Shown here piece after piece: positions 45,562-57,190 of a stretch of DNA of 64,000 nucleotides. The first letter of the stretch is position 1. The number at the start of each line of letters is the position of its first letter. Below the pieces are notes generated by a model. The model was not told the DNA's origin. It saw only the letters and a program-made list of their open reading frames with translations, and ran no database searches. Made by a program: the position numbers and the translations under genes. The DNA is from Cheiracanthium punctorium (lineage: Eukaryota; Arthropoda; Arachnida; Araneae; Cheiracanthiidae): assembly GCA_038373885.1 (NCBI GenBank), contig JAWZYV010012235.1, forward strand, positions 1 through 64,000, given 5' to 3'.

Positions 45562-45980
45562 GAGGGATGGACGGACACGAGACGGAAATAAGCCTGTCTC
45601 GTCTTTCAAAATACAGCTTCAAAGATTTAACTCGTCTCATAAAATCTCTATACAATACTACTACGTCTCACAATATCTCTATACAATACAATCTCTATAC
45701 TATTATTTTTATATAACGGGCGGGAACTTGCTGATGAGGCATTATCCCTTACAACTGCCTGAAGGTGTGGCCATTTTATTATAGAGGCCCCCCCCCATTG
45801 GGCGGCCAGCGTTACCCCCTATGAAGGGACGGACACAATGACAACCACGCCCAGTCGGGGATCGAACCCCGGCCGCCGGGAGTTGAACCCGAAACCGGAG
45901 TACCGTGCTTTACCTACCATACAAATCGGCCGGCCTGCAACAATTATAAAAACGTTTGTCTTGTCTCGCATCCATCCCTA
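45562..45980. mobile_element. hAT-like element with a SINE inside
   Basis: The ends GAGGGATGGACG and GCATCCATCCCTA, with GACACGAGAC / GTCTTGTCTC just inside, form TIRs. The flanks CTCGAATT and GTCGAGTT agree at six of eight bases. GTCTC motifs repeat through the left half. Confidence 0.6.
45745..45950 (-). mobile_element. tRNA-derived SINE
   Basis: On the minus strand, TGGTAGGTAAAGCACGG (A-box-like) is followed by GGTTCAACTCC and GGTTCGATCCC (B-box-like). It lies inside the hAT-like element at 45562-45980. The TSD was not resolved. Confidence 0.6.
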
Positions 45981-45988
45981 GTCGAGTT

Positions 45989-46490
45989 TGGCAATTTGAT
46001 TGTTCGAGTCGCTCAAAATGTAATTTCCAGATTCTAAAGCATACAACTTGCGAAAGCATACAGCGTTCGATATTTCAACTAAGCTGACAAGTAAAAATAA
46101 TTAAAAATCTTTGTAAAATAACACACATAAAAAAGAGGTATTTATCGGCGAAATGATCGTTGCGAATGCTACAAAAGGTCCAACCTTCTTCAGTTGGAAA
46201 AAAAAAAAAGTCCATACGAGCCAGAATGTAGAAGCTTCGCCTTCACAAAATTTTCTTAGGTGCTGTAGACAGATTATTTTTTCGGAGGAAAGGGAGGAAT
46301 GACTTGATTTTTTTTTTTTTAAAGAAAATATTTACTCAAGCCTTCAGATCAATTTAATCTTAGTTTAAAATTATGAAGTAGCTCTGTATCTGCCCGTTTC
46401 TTTCCCAGTTGTACTCCAATTCCAGAAAACCTACATTCATGACTGACAAGCAGTAGGATTTCATTTTAAAATTTATAAAAACACTGAGCG
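45989..46490. other. Gene-free stretch
   Basis: AT-rich sequence with A/T runs; nothing assignable. Confidence 0.5.
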
Positions 46491-46676
46491 CTAGGGTGGT
46501 CACAAGTTATATGGGGAAAAAAAAAAAATTAATGTTATTTCTGGGGGCACCTCCCCCCCTAAAAGTTGCCAATTGACTAGAAAATGAGATTGGCAAAGTT
46601 TTAGCTCAATTGCATAATATTAACCCGTGCCGCATCGAGGTTGAATCCTTGAAAAATTACGATTTTTTCCAAAAAT
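46491..46676 (+). repeat. Left arm of a ~180-bp inverted repeat
   Basis: It begins CTAGGGTGGTCACAAG and includes AAAAGTTGCCAAT and ATAATATTAACCCGTGCCGC. It is the reverse complement, with divergence, of 50426-50597. Between the arms lie a broken protein gene and a later insertion. Confidence 0.75.
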
Positions 46677-47339
46677 ATCTAGTTTTTCCTTCCTTTAGTA
46701 TAAACTATTTGCTCTACAGACCTGGTTCTTGTTTTATTTCATTAAAAATGTTGTTGCTTTGAGATTTTACTTTCAACAAAACCAATATTTAATGACTTTC
46801 ACTGTTTTTTAGCTCAGTTTGCGAATCGTACCACCAAAATCTGCATTTTTGTAAAATTAGTGAAAAAAAGACAAATTAAGAATTTTTAGTAATTTTGACC
46901 GTCTTTTGTATTATTTGCATAAAAGAACAAAAAATAAATCAAGAATTTAAAAAAATTAAACTACAATTCGTGAAATATTTTTATTTATTTGATATGCATT
47001 TCTGTGCTTCAGAAGAAAGATCTTGATTTGTATTTCAGTTGAAGCACATCTAAGACAAACCTCTCAAATTTTCTTTATTACAATGCTACTTTTGTTGTCT
47101 GTTATTATTTACTTTTAGAATGGACATGGGTGCCCAAGGAAGGGCTATGCCTCCCCTAGCTCCCATATTATCGTTCTGATTTACATACTGGTATAACGTA
47201 AAAGTGGTTCAACACTAACACATAATATCTTTCCGGTGCAGGACCCTTGACGTGCAATAAGACTCCGAAGACAAGAATTTCGAAAACAAAGAATTGGTCT
47301 CATCAAAAGCAGATTTTAAAATTCTGATTTAGAGGGTGT

Positions 47340-48142
47340 TGTTGTTCACTGGGATGGAAAAATGCTTCCTCATATTTTGAATAAAGAAAATGTAGAGAAA
47401 AATAGCGATTTTTAATTAGCTGTGGTGACGAAGAACAGTTAATAGGAGTCTCTCAGCTTGAAAAAAAAATATGAGAATAACTCTTAGGCAAAAGCTGTAT
47501 TTACAGCAGTTGAAGATTGGGAGGCAGTTGCTAAAATTCAGGCAATGTGTTTTGATACCATTTGTTGCCTTAGGGGAACGTGCATTTTTTGCTGCAGCAA
47601 TTACTGGATCGAAATCTTCTACATTTACCTTGTCGTCATCATATTTTAGAAATCACCCTAAAATCTCTTTTGATTGCAAAGTGGGCGATGCTCTGCTCTT
47701 CATCCAGATATTTTTTTTTTAATTTCAGATTGGGTAAGTTGAACAAGAGAAAGTACAAAACTGTTACTGAAGATGAAATTATTACATAAAGAACGCAAAA
47801 TTTGGAAGAAATTTCAAATTTTCTTGCAGAACATTTAAGAAATCAACAGCTTAGGGATAACTATAAAGAATTAACCCAACATTGTTTAATTTTTATCGGT
47901 GTCTCCCCAAACAGACATTTCTTTCAGAGTACCTGGTGCTGTTCATTATGCCGGGTGGATGTCCAAGACAATTTATTGTCTCAAAATACTTCTTTTGAGA
48001 CATCAGGTCTCATTAACAGATTTAGAAAAAGGAGGTATTACAGACATTTGTTTATTTATAATAAATATTTATGTAAAGGCATGGTTCAACACTCCCACTC
48101 AGACTTTAGCCCCAATCAAGACTTAAAATTATTGCAATACTG
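47340..48142 (+). pseudogene. Second broken uncharacterised repetitive gene
   Basis: Across several frames the order is GVVVHWDGKMLPHILNKENV (about 47336), LGVSQLEK, LLHLPCRHHILEITLKSLL (about 47610), KLNKRKYKTVTEDEI, ISFRVPGAVHYAGWMSKTIY and DICLFIINIYVKAWFNTPTQ. I recall this order from uncharacterised multicopy arthropod proteins (WDGK...CRHH...RAPGAMHRARWMAK...VKAWF), the same type as the pseudogene at 36.1-37.7 kb. Frameshifts and stops make it non-functional. It sits between inverted repeats at 46.5 and 50.5 kb, so it may be the transposase-like gene of an undescribed DNA element. Function is inference. Confidence 0.6.
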
Positions 48143-48693
48143 AATTTGATAAAGAGGCTGCACACAAAGATCTATAAAATGATATCTTTCGTATCTTAAC
48201 TTTTAGCAAGTTGCATTTCATTTTTTGATGAGACTTGGGCAAAAGAAGTCAAAATAAGCATGGCTGTAAAATTAATTGCACTTGAAAAAAAATGATGATG
48301 AAGATGCAAGAGCAACAATGTTTCAACGAAGTGGATCATTTATTGAACAAAGTTAATTTTTTTTATTTCATCTCGAACAGTAATTTTTTTTAAAGAGATT
48401 TAATTTTAATATACAATTTTTGAACACTGATCCCGATGTATGGTGTGAAAATCAGTATTGTTTGAAAGGGGGAAAAAAACTGAAAGCTTTTAATGTTTAA
48501 TGACTTAGATGAAAGGGGGGATAAAATTAATCCCAGGATTCAATTCCTGTTTAACTGAGGATGAAGAACAAAAGCAGTTTTTACTATAGGTAGTATCCGA
48601 ATGTAGAAAAACTTTTCCAGACTCTTCGGAAGACACATTATCTAAGCCTCGCCACTTTAACAAAAAACTGTAAACAAAAATAATTTATTTTTT

Positions 48694-49724
48694 ACTTTCC
48701 GAACATGTACCATGTAAGGAAAGTATTGTAATCATGAAAAAATTCGACTTCGAGATTTTGGTGTTTTTACACGTTTTGAGGGCCTCTGAATCCATTTATG
48801 CTATTTTTACGAGATGTATGTATGTATGTGTGTATGTGTGTGTGTGTGTGTGTGTATGTGTGTTTGTGTGTATGTGAGTGAATACGATAGCTCCTGAACG
48901 GAGCATTCGATTGAGCTCAAATTGGATATATATGTCATAAACCACCGTCGCAAGACCGGTATTGATTTTGGTGTGTATAGGACTTATAGTTTTTCTACAG
49001 GGCTACGACAAAGATTTCTTTTACATTATGGCCTATGGGGGGAATTTCTTGAAAGTGCGCTAGCGTTTAAACGGTAGATTCGATTGAGCTCAAATTGGGT
49101 ATATATGTTATAAACCACCGTTGCAAGACCGGTATTGATTTTGGTGTGTATAGGACTTATAGTTTCTCTACAGGGCTACGACAAACATTTCTTTTACATT
49201 ATGGCCTATGGGGGGAATTTCTTGAAAGTGCGCTAGCGTTTAAACGGTGGATTCGATTGAGCTCAAATTGGGTATACATGTTATAAACCACCGTTGCAAG
49301 ACCGGTATTGATTTTGGTGTGTATAGGACTTATAGTTTTTCTACAGGGCTACGACAAAGATTTCTTTTACATTATGGCCTATGGGGGAAATTTCTTGAAA
49401 GTGCGCTAGCGTTTAAACGATACATTCGATTGAGCTCAAATTCGGTATACATGTTATAAACCACCATCCTAAGACCGGTATTGATTTTGGTGTGTATAGG
49501 ACTTATAGTTCTCCTAAAGGGCTACGACAAAACTTTCTTTTATGTTATGGCATAATGGCATATGGGGAGAAATTCTTGAAAGTGCGCAAGCGTTTAAACG
49601 GTGCATTCGATTGAGTTTCAATTTGGTATATATGTTTGAATTATTCATCAGTTAAAATTTATTTAAGTGCTTGGTAATGATCTTAATCGTAAGTGTTCGG
49701 AAAGTCGAGTGGAGTCACTCCAGA
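48694..49724 (+). mobile_element. Family 2 Helentron-like element, complete
   Basis: In order: T-run, ACTTTCCGAACATG, subterminal palindrome (CTTTCC...GGAAAG, about 48695-48723), GT microsatellite (about 48818-48880), five tandem units, subterminal inverted GTGTTCGGAAAGTC, hairpin (GAGTG 49707-49711 / CACTC 49716-49720), CAGA and a T-run. It encodes no protein. The layout matches Helentron-associated elements and the 841-2839 element. It may have landed inside the 46.5-50.6 kb inverted-repeat element. Confidence 0.75.
48905..49625 (+). repeat. 173-bp tandem units of family 2
   Basis: ATTCGATTGAG starts at 48905, 49078, 49251, 49424 and 49605, giving periods of 173, 173, 173 and 181 bp. Each unit includes GAGCTCAAATT, AAGACCGGTATTGATTTTGG, TCTACAGGGCTACGACAAA and GTGCGCTAGCGTTTAAACG. 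Open frames in here are repeat readings. Confidence 0.9.
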
Positions 49725-50425
49725 TTTTTTTCTAATGTGCTTCCTCTTAGATACATAACTTTAATCATCAAATATATATAAACGTTAGTCGTTCTCAGTT
49801 TTATGCCTTATTTGACCTTATTTTCTGTTAATTCTTTTACTTAAATTTCATTTCTTAGGAGGATAAAGACGAAATATAATTTTTTGAACTTTCATAAAAA
49901 AAGCCAAATTTTAGGATTCGGATCGTATCTAATCCTGAAAAAAGAATAGATATGTGCTTTTTTTAGGACTAGATATGATCCGAATGTTACCCTCTGAGCG
50001 TTTTGGAAATGGTAAAATAATCTAAAGTTGTTTTTACGGTAAAATTTTCATGCAATTTTTAAATTATAAAAAAATAAAATTTTTAAATTATAAAAAATAA
50101 AATTTTTAAATTATAAAAAAATAAAATTTTTAACAGGAAGATTTGCAATCATTAAAAAAAGGCTTCTAAATTACATACAAGCTTTAATATCAAACATATT
50201 TTATGATATCTCAATGTTACAGATGATTATTATTATAGATGCACTGCAGTGAAAACTGGAATAAAGTGGACGGGATTTGACATCACAACCGCTTGGAGGG
50301 TTAAATCTGTAAGTTTTTACGTAAAAATTATGTGTGACTCATCAAGGCGGGCAGTTTTCTTCTGAAACGAGAACAACATCATGTTTTTAGACTCAATTTT
50401 ATTCATTTTATGATGGAACGACTGC

Positions 50426-50597
50426 TTTTTTGAGAAAAACCACGATTTTTCTAAACTTTAACTTCAATGCGGCACGGGTTAATATTATGCAAATGAGCTG
50501 AAACTTTACCGATCTCATTTTTGAGCCTATTGGCAACTTTTGGGGGGGGGTGCCGCCCCAAAAATTCGAAAGTTGATTTCTTGTGACCACCCCACTG
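50426..50597 (-). repeat. Right arm of the ~180-bp inverted repeat
   Basis: It ends CTTGTGACCACCCCACTG, the complement of the 46491 end, and shares GCGGCACGGGTTAATATTATG and GGCAACTTTTGG. The outermost bases (CAGTGGGGTGG on the minus strand) look hAT-like, but no 8-bp TSD is evident. Confidence 0.75.
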
Positions 50598-51155
50598 AGC
50601 ACCCATTAAATTTTTCTTTGGGAACTTTGGTTCTAAGTACCACAAAGATAAAACCATGATGTAAAGAATTTTGTATTCTAAACAACAGTTATTTTTTTTA
50701 AAACAATTCACGATTCCTTCATCCAACCGTAATTGATTTTATTCAAGCTTATGCTGTGACAAACAGTAATAGAATATAGTCAAATATCATAAATTATATT
50801 TTTTCTGAATAATCTGTCCGATCTTTTTTGAATGTTCAATAGATTTTTTTTTCTGCACAAGTAACTAAAACTGTTCCTTGAAATTTTTCAGGTGCTCCTC
50901 ACCCACGTGATTTTTTCGGTGCGAGCTTGATCCCCCGAGCACGCACATAGTCGGCGAACCTAGTTGAGTGCTCTTGTTAAAGCTGAAAAGTGTTAGTAAT
51001 TTTAATTTGTCTGCCTCTCTGTCTTCCGTACTCTACCGTGAAAATGCATCAATTGCCACAAAAATTATGCTTGAGAATAGCAAATACTATGACATATACC
51101 CTAATGAAAATGCGTCTGTAGTATGCACAGCTGTTTCGCAGGAGTGTGCAAAATA

Positions 51156-51828
51156 CACTGGTGTCCAAAATTAAGGTTACGAACATAAATAAAAGATGAG
51201 ATTTTGGGACAAATAATGAGTTTCATGCATGGGAATATGGTATACTAATATCTTACACTATAAGGCAAGAAGTGATAACAAAAATATTTTCGCAGGAGCT
51301 TAGTGTAGGCTGACATGCAAATGAGAACAACGCCGGTCAAAATAGGATGCATCATAACTTTTTGCTGCTCCGTCGAGTGAGAGGTGCAGCCATCTCTTAC
51401 ACAAGCGTCACATCAAGCTTGCCGACATTCAATGAGTCTATTGATCAAACATTTATGACAGTCATTTCCTTTCTTCCAAAAGCACCGATTTTGTGTCTGA
51501 AGGGTGCCTAGAGGGGATGTCGACATTCAGTGGCTCTTCCTGGCACATTTCACTAGTGCTCTGTGGGAGTGAGGTCTGGAGACCTCGCTTGACCACACCA
51601 TATGGTCATGGGCGTCAGCAGAATATTTTCCGGGGGGAGGGGCACAGAGTTTTTCAACATATGGTTATCATGCTGGAAAGAACAAAAAAGCACGGGGGGG
51701 ACGACACACAAAATACAGAGGGGAAAGCTTCCCCCCTTGCACTATGCTGCCGACGCCCATGGATATGCTGAATACACTCTTCTTCCAGGTAATTGTCGAC
51801 TACGTAACTTCAGTTTTGGACACCAGTG
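51156..51828. mobile_element. Tc1/mariner-like element hosting a hAT MITE
   Basis: CACTGGTGTCCAAAATTAAG at 51156 (preceded by TA) pairs with CAGTTTTGGACACCAGTG ending at 51828 (followed by TG, a likely mutated TA). The Tc1-like TIR is diagnostic. The interior has no intact transposase and holds the MITE at 51607-51761. Confidence 0.75.
51607..51761. mobile_element. hAT-like MITE (CATGGGCG family), nested
   Basis: The ends CATGGGCGTCAGCA and GCTGCCGACGCCCATG are flanked by CATATGGT and GATATGCT (six of eight bases). It is a relative of 11872-12023 and is inserted in the mariner-like element. Confidence 0.75.
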
Positions 51829-52704
51829 TGATTCCTACACATTTTGGGATATGGGAAGTCGTTGTTAAAAATGAACTTTAGGGACATTCCCAAATTTGTT
51901 GTGTCCATTATTGAAGTTTACGGAAGAATGCTTTCTATCGGAAGGTAAACCTAACATATCTTGTTCTTTTAAGAGGGAATCGAAAAATAAAGTTCATGGA
52001 TAACTCTTGCTCTGGGGCCGATGACTGGGGGAAAAAAAAAAAAGTTAAGTGGCGTTGAGTTGTTTTAGTTACTTACGTTTGTTTGCTTGTTGCGTTATGG
52101 AAATGTTGCGAAAGGGTTATCTACCTATGGGGGTGGTGCGCCGCGCTTTTAGCAGCCCCGCGTCTTTAGCTTGAAAGCTTTCGCCCCCCCCCCTAGATCT
52201 ATAGCCCTTTATTTTATTTTATTTTTTATTTATTTTCTTTTTTTTAGCAAAAGATAAATATCGTAATTCTTTCTTTTTAAAATTTTTTGTAAGACAATTT
52301 TTGGAGCTCTATTGTGAAACTATAAATCAATTTTAGATAACTCATTGAAAGCATATACATGAATTTAATGTGTTTATTGTATTCCTGCATTATTTAGTCA
52401 ACTGATTACCTAGGCGAAACTGAATGAGTATCCTAAAGACAGCAATAAGAGACACACACAAGAGTATATTTAACACACTGTGGAACAAAAAAATGCAGTA
52501 CCCAGAAAAAAAAATTCAGATAGGGTCCAAATGGTGGGAGAGGCAGAAATTTTCAAAAAAAGGTTTCATCATTATCTTTTTGTTGAGAAAAATCGCAACT
52601 CGAAGGAGGGGGTATCCCGATCCTTGGACCACCTTCCTAAGTACGGCCTTATTCATGCATTCCTTACCAATAATGTTACAAGTTTGTCTTTATTTCAAGA
52701 ATGA
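51829..52704. other. Gene-free stretch
   Basis: AT-rich with a C-run near 52184. Frames at 52424-52700 lead into the ORF remnant described next but carry stops. Confidence 0.4.
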
Positions 52705-53349
52705 ATCCAGAAAGAAAACTTCTTGAGCTACGAGGACGTTGGCCAAGATATTTTGATAGGTTTGCTTAGGCTTAGAAATTGCTCTACTGATACTTATAGA
52801 CAGGAGCTTCTGAACGTGTCACCTAAGCAGTGACGTGCATTCCGCCCAAGCAACCCAAGCAAGAAGGCAGAATATGGGTTTCGGAGTGTCGTCTCTGATT
52901 GGCTAATTCTCTGATGAAGTCATGTTTCTATAGCAACACACCTTCAGCAGACATTGCAGATGGGTTGATCTCACGGCAGAGAAATGAAGAGTCAGAAAGA
53001 AAATATACTTGTTTATCCACTTGACATTTATCTTTGTGTTAAGAAATTATGAATAAATAAGGTAGATGGTATTTTCTTTCAATTTGTGATAGAAAGCAAA
53101 ATTTAAAAACAATAATAGCCTTATTTTCAGTTGCCCAAGCACTGCTTGGGTTGCTTGGGCGGAATGCACGTCACTGCACCTAAGCCTAATTACTCTGTAG
53201 ATATCAGACGAAGTGAAAGAAGCTGTTTGTATACAGATGGAGATTGCAAGGATGAAGTGGGTTGTTTGTATACCAAAGTGGGATGCACCAACGAAACCAC
53301 TACACCGATGGAAGCATGCTTTTGTAGTGGAAGTGAAGATATCAAGTAA
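52705..53349 (+). pseudogene. Unrecognised reading frame split by a hAT MITE
   Basis: A frame open from 52705 ([20 protein letters not shown], then [12 protein letters not shown]) stops at the MITE at 52828. It resumes in frame after the right TSD copy (NYSVDIRRSERSCLYTDGD), with paired CLYT motifs and six cysteines, to a TAA at 53347-53349. Continuity across the insertion suggests a real former ORF. I do not recognise the family. It may be part of another repeat. Confidence 0.4.
52828..53176. mobile_element. hAT-like MITE, 349 bp, perfect ends
   Basis: Perfect TIRs of about 33 bp (starting CAGTGACGTGCATTCCGCCC) are flanked by a perfect 8-bp TSD, CACCTAAG (52820-52827 and 53177-53184). The identical TIRs and TSD suggest a recent insertion. 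It has no transposase. Confidence 0.95.
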
Positions 53350-55877
53350 AATTTGATACACACCCTGCTGTAGTCAATGCCAATGCATCGATTATTCGAG
53401 AACTGCAAGACTATGAGAGAACCTATTCAGGGCCGGATCAAGGACGGATTAAAGGGAGAGTACGTCCGCTCTTCCCGAGAAAAAGAATTAATGCAAACAG
53501 TCCTATTTTACTTCCATAAAATGGATGTGCATGTGAATCTTCCAAGTAACTGTCTGCACCCATAAAATTGCATTAATGCGTCAGTGGACCGGATTATTCA
53601 TTAGGCTGGGTAGGCTGTAGCCTATCGGCCCCGATCATTTCAGGGGTTTTGCAGTAACAAATCGAATGAATTTCTAAATGAAGTTGTAATGAAACTTTTC
53701 AAAAGGACTCAATATACAGGAAATATTTGTGGCTATTTTTGAAGATTTTCGCTGGAAAGTAAGTTGAGTTTCTGAACTTCCCCGAGAGCAGAGGCGTAGC
53801 TAGGGTTACCAGCGCCCGGGGACAACTGAAGATTTTGCGCCCCCCCCTCCACCTACCCCTAAAAAGGGAAAGGGCAAACCCATAAAAGTTCTTCAGAAAA
53901 CTGTAATATCTGAAAATTAAAAAAATTTTTAAATAAAAAAAAAGTGATTAAAAAATACAATTATTTAAAATACGTTAAATCCCCCACCCCCTTCCTTTCT
54001 TGATTGCATTTTGGCTTGTTTGCCGATTACAGCTACTTTCTTTTAACACCAAAACCTTCTGTACCATTTGTCCATAGAACGCCATACCATTTACCCATAG
54101 AAGCCCATTATCAACGTAATTCGTTATGTGAAAAAAGTGATAGAAATAATCTGAGGACAAGTTTTAAGAATAAAACATTTTAATTCATTAACTGACAATT
54201 TTCTATTTTTTTTAAAAAATTCCCTTTTAACTCTCCACATTCAGGCGGGCTTTAGTCCCCACCATTGGGGGGTGGGCATATGTCAGTGATACAAAAATGT
54301 TTTATCCTTCTTCAGCAGTCGAATTAACTATATTTAATATTTATGTCAGGTCAAAACTAATTTATACTTGCTTTACCATGTATCTCGTCTAGTGATTTGC
54401 ACTTCGATAGATTATGCACACCAGCTAATAATGAATGTACGTATGATGGCATTTATTTTCTACAATTCGAATATTTTACTGACCCGATTACCAAACGGAT
54501 CAAAATGAATTTTTTTCGGGCTTTTTTTTTTTTCTGGCATTTGAAATATAAGACATTTTGAATTCTTTTCCAGTTACTGATATCAACTTTTTTTTTTTTT
54601 TCCGAGAAGATGCTCAAAACTTGTATTATTTCTTGCATTATTACTTGTAAAAATATAATTAAAAGAACAACCTTAAGCACTGAAAAATTTTAAACACGCA
54701 TTTTTATTTCAAAAAATCATAATTAGCATTCAGCAATATAGAAAACTGCAAAAGTACAATATTTCTTACCTTAACTTGAAGGTTCTCTTGGGAAGGAGAA
54801 CCAGAAACGCAGACTTTAAAGCAGTTTCTATTTAAATATGCAGCTTTTTAAAAAGACGAGTACAGCAGATTATTACTATATAAGGAATGAAAGACTAAGT
54901 AGAATCATATGAGAAAAAAATATCTCACGTTGACATTCAGTTCTCTTCAAATGTCCCCGAATTACGAGAGAGCATCCAGACAGTGGCGGCTCGTGGGTTA
55001 TTTAAATGGAGGTTCACAAAACAAATGTCGAAAATTAAATAGGCAGATACAACGCACCTTACAAATTAAAATATATTTGCGTTTCCAGCAGTTAAAGGAA
55101 AACAATGCACGCAACTGAAAGAAAACAAGTAATATTTTGTCTTACATTTCGTCACCAAGATAAGTGTTAGCAAAGGTACAAGTCTTGATTCATTTTATTT
55201 CAATTTTTTGTCAAAGGATAGTATTGAAAATTGTCCCTGCTTTAGCTCCGAAACACTTCTTTTGCTCCCATCTTAATTATTTACACTAGTTTCTAAAAAA
55301 AAATATTTTAGTGGAAAAAGGATAGAAATGAAGAAAATAATAAGAAAATGAAATAAAAATGGATTAACTAACCGAACGTAACAAACCAAGGGAAAATCCG
55401 GAAGAGATAACCGCAAAAAATGTCCCTTGTCCACACCGAAAATGTGCGAACGGAATGATATCAGAAGAGCCGTACTGCTTCTCAATTCTCTCCGCTTCTG
55501 TTCTCAGAGAGCGGATCAGAAGGGAATTTTTCCGTTCGCACGAGCGATCGATTAAAGGCTGTACTGTAGAACCTACACTACAGTGCGTTAGCCATAATAA
55601 GAGTATTTTAATAATAGTGGGGGAAGAGAGTAAAACTGACGTTTTAAATTCACAAAAATCTAGAAGTGTACTTAATATTTTAAAAAAATAATAATTTGTC
55701 AATGTGTTTATTTTATATTAGCTGAAGTACCCGCCGTTGACGGGTTAGTATTAAAAAAAAAATGAATGCAAATTTCAAAAAGCAAGAACTTTCGTTAGCA
55801 TTGTAGGAGTACACAGAATGGATGTAGAATGTTGCCAAAGTAAAGAAAGCGAAGTTATAATTTTTATGTATATTGTT

Positions 55878-56174
55878 TATTTGCCAGGAGAGGACAGCTC
55901 GCGTCACTGAATGTGTCGCTTAGAGCTACATATGCGTCCTTCCCGGAATTTCCCGCCACAATTTGGAACCTCATCAGAAGGTGGGGGGGGGGGGGCTTCT
56001 GAATATTGGCACCCCTCGGAAACTGCTAGCGACCGCTGAGAGGACTTTCGGAACCAAGGATTTAACGTGCACGTACACCGCATGTACACTGTGGTCTTTA
56101 GTGGTATGCCGGTATCGAACCCTCAACCTTCCGGTTACGAGTCCAACGCCTTAACCACTGGGCTACCACGGCCC
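55878..56174 (-). mobile_element. tRNA-derived SINE with 13-bp TSD
   Basis: On the minus strand it starts AGGGCCGTGGTAGCCCAGTG. The A-box (TAGCCCAGTGGTTAAGG) and B-box (GGTTCGATACC) are clear, so the 5' part is tRNA-like. The flanks TATGTATATTGTT (55865-55877) and TATGTACATTGTT (56175-56187) form a TSD differing at one base. It sits inside the Helitron. Confidence 0.88.
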
Positions 56175-56227
56175 TATGTACATTGTTAAAATATTACAGG
56201 TTAGAGAGTAACTTAGTAATATTATTT

Positions 56228-57190
56228 CATTCGCTTTAGTCGTAATTATGTGATGAGCGGACGAATATTTCCGCATATTGAAATAATTTTCGCAAAATCT
56301 CAAAATCTAATCAACATTTTTGAAAAATTGGAACCCTAGAATTTAAGTTGAGTTGAAACCTATCATGTCACCAAATTTCGTTTCATTCTCTGCAGTCTTT
56401 ATTTCGTGATGCTGGAACAAAAATTTCAGCATTTTAAAACGATTTTCACAAAATCTCAAAATGTAATCAAAATATTTTTTAAATTCAACACCTATAAATT
56501 AAGATTAGCAACTACCTATCATATCACCAAATTTCGTATTAGTCGTTATTACGCGATGCTTGAAGAAATATAACCGCATTTTGAGAGAATTTTCACAAAA
56601 TCTCAAAATCTAATCAAAATGTTTAAAAAATTGGACACCTATACTTTATGTTGAGCAACATCATGTGACAAAATTTCATATCATTCGCTTTAGTCATTAT
56701 TATGTAATGCGTGAACAAAAATTCACTCAGTTTGAAACGATTTTCGCAAAATCCCAAAATCTGATTTTTTTTTTTTTTTTTTTAAGATGCTTATAGTTTA
56801 AGGTGCATGATCACCTATCATTTCACCAAATACCATTTTTTCACCTTTGCTATTACGTGATGTGCGAACACAAATTTACGCAGTTCGAAACAATTTTCGC
56901 AAAATTTCAAAATCTAATCAAGATTTTTTAAAAATTCGACGACAATGTTTTAAGTTGAGTGACCACCAATCATGATACCAAATTTCATTTCAATCGCTTC
57001 GGTCGTTTTTACGTGATGCTGGAACACAAATTTACGCAGTTTGAAAGGATTTTCACAAAATCTCGAAATCTAATGAAGATTTTTTAAAAATTCGACGCTT
57101 ATGTTTTAAGTTGAGTGACCATCTATCATGACACCAAATTTCATATCATTCGCTTCACTCGTTTTTACGTGATACTTAAACAAAAAAGCG
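56228..57190 (-). repeat. ~154-bp tandem repeat inside the Helitron
   Basis: About seven units recur near 56228, 56385, 56540, 56682, 56837, 56990 and 57145. Each contains a CATTCGCTTTAGTCG-like block, ACGTGATG, a TTTTCACAAAATCTC-like block and a CACCAAATTTC-like block. Units are diverged from each other, so the array is old. Confidence 0.85.

Noticed and set aside
49095..49459. Repeated open frames with nearly identical peptides
   Set aside because: They are readings of the 173-bp tandem units; lengths and stops follow the repeat, not a coding constraint.
48905..49625. Regularly spaced direct repeats resembling a CRISPR array
   Set aside because: Units are 173 bp and contiguous without spacers, in a eukaryotic transposon; this is satellite structure.
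53428..53660. hAT-like start CAGGGCCGGATCAAGG at 53428 and a similar block near 53590
   Set aside because: I could not find paired inverted ends or a TSD, so no element could be delimited.
56095..56172. Possible tRNA gene on the minus strand
   Set aside because: A and B boxes are good, but the anticodon stem does not pair well and the unit has a SINE body and a 13-bp TSD, so it is a SINE.
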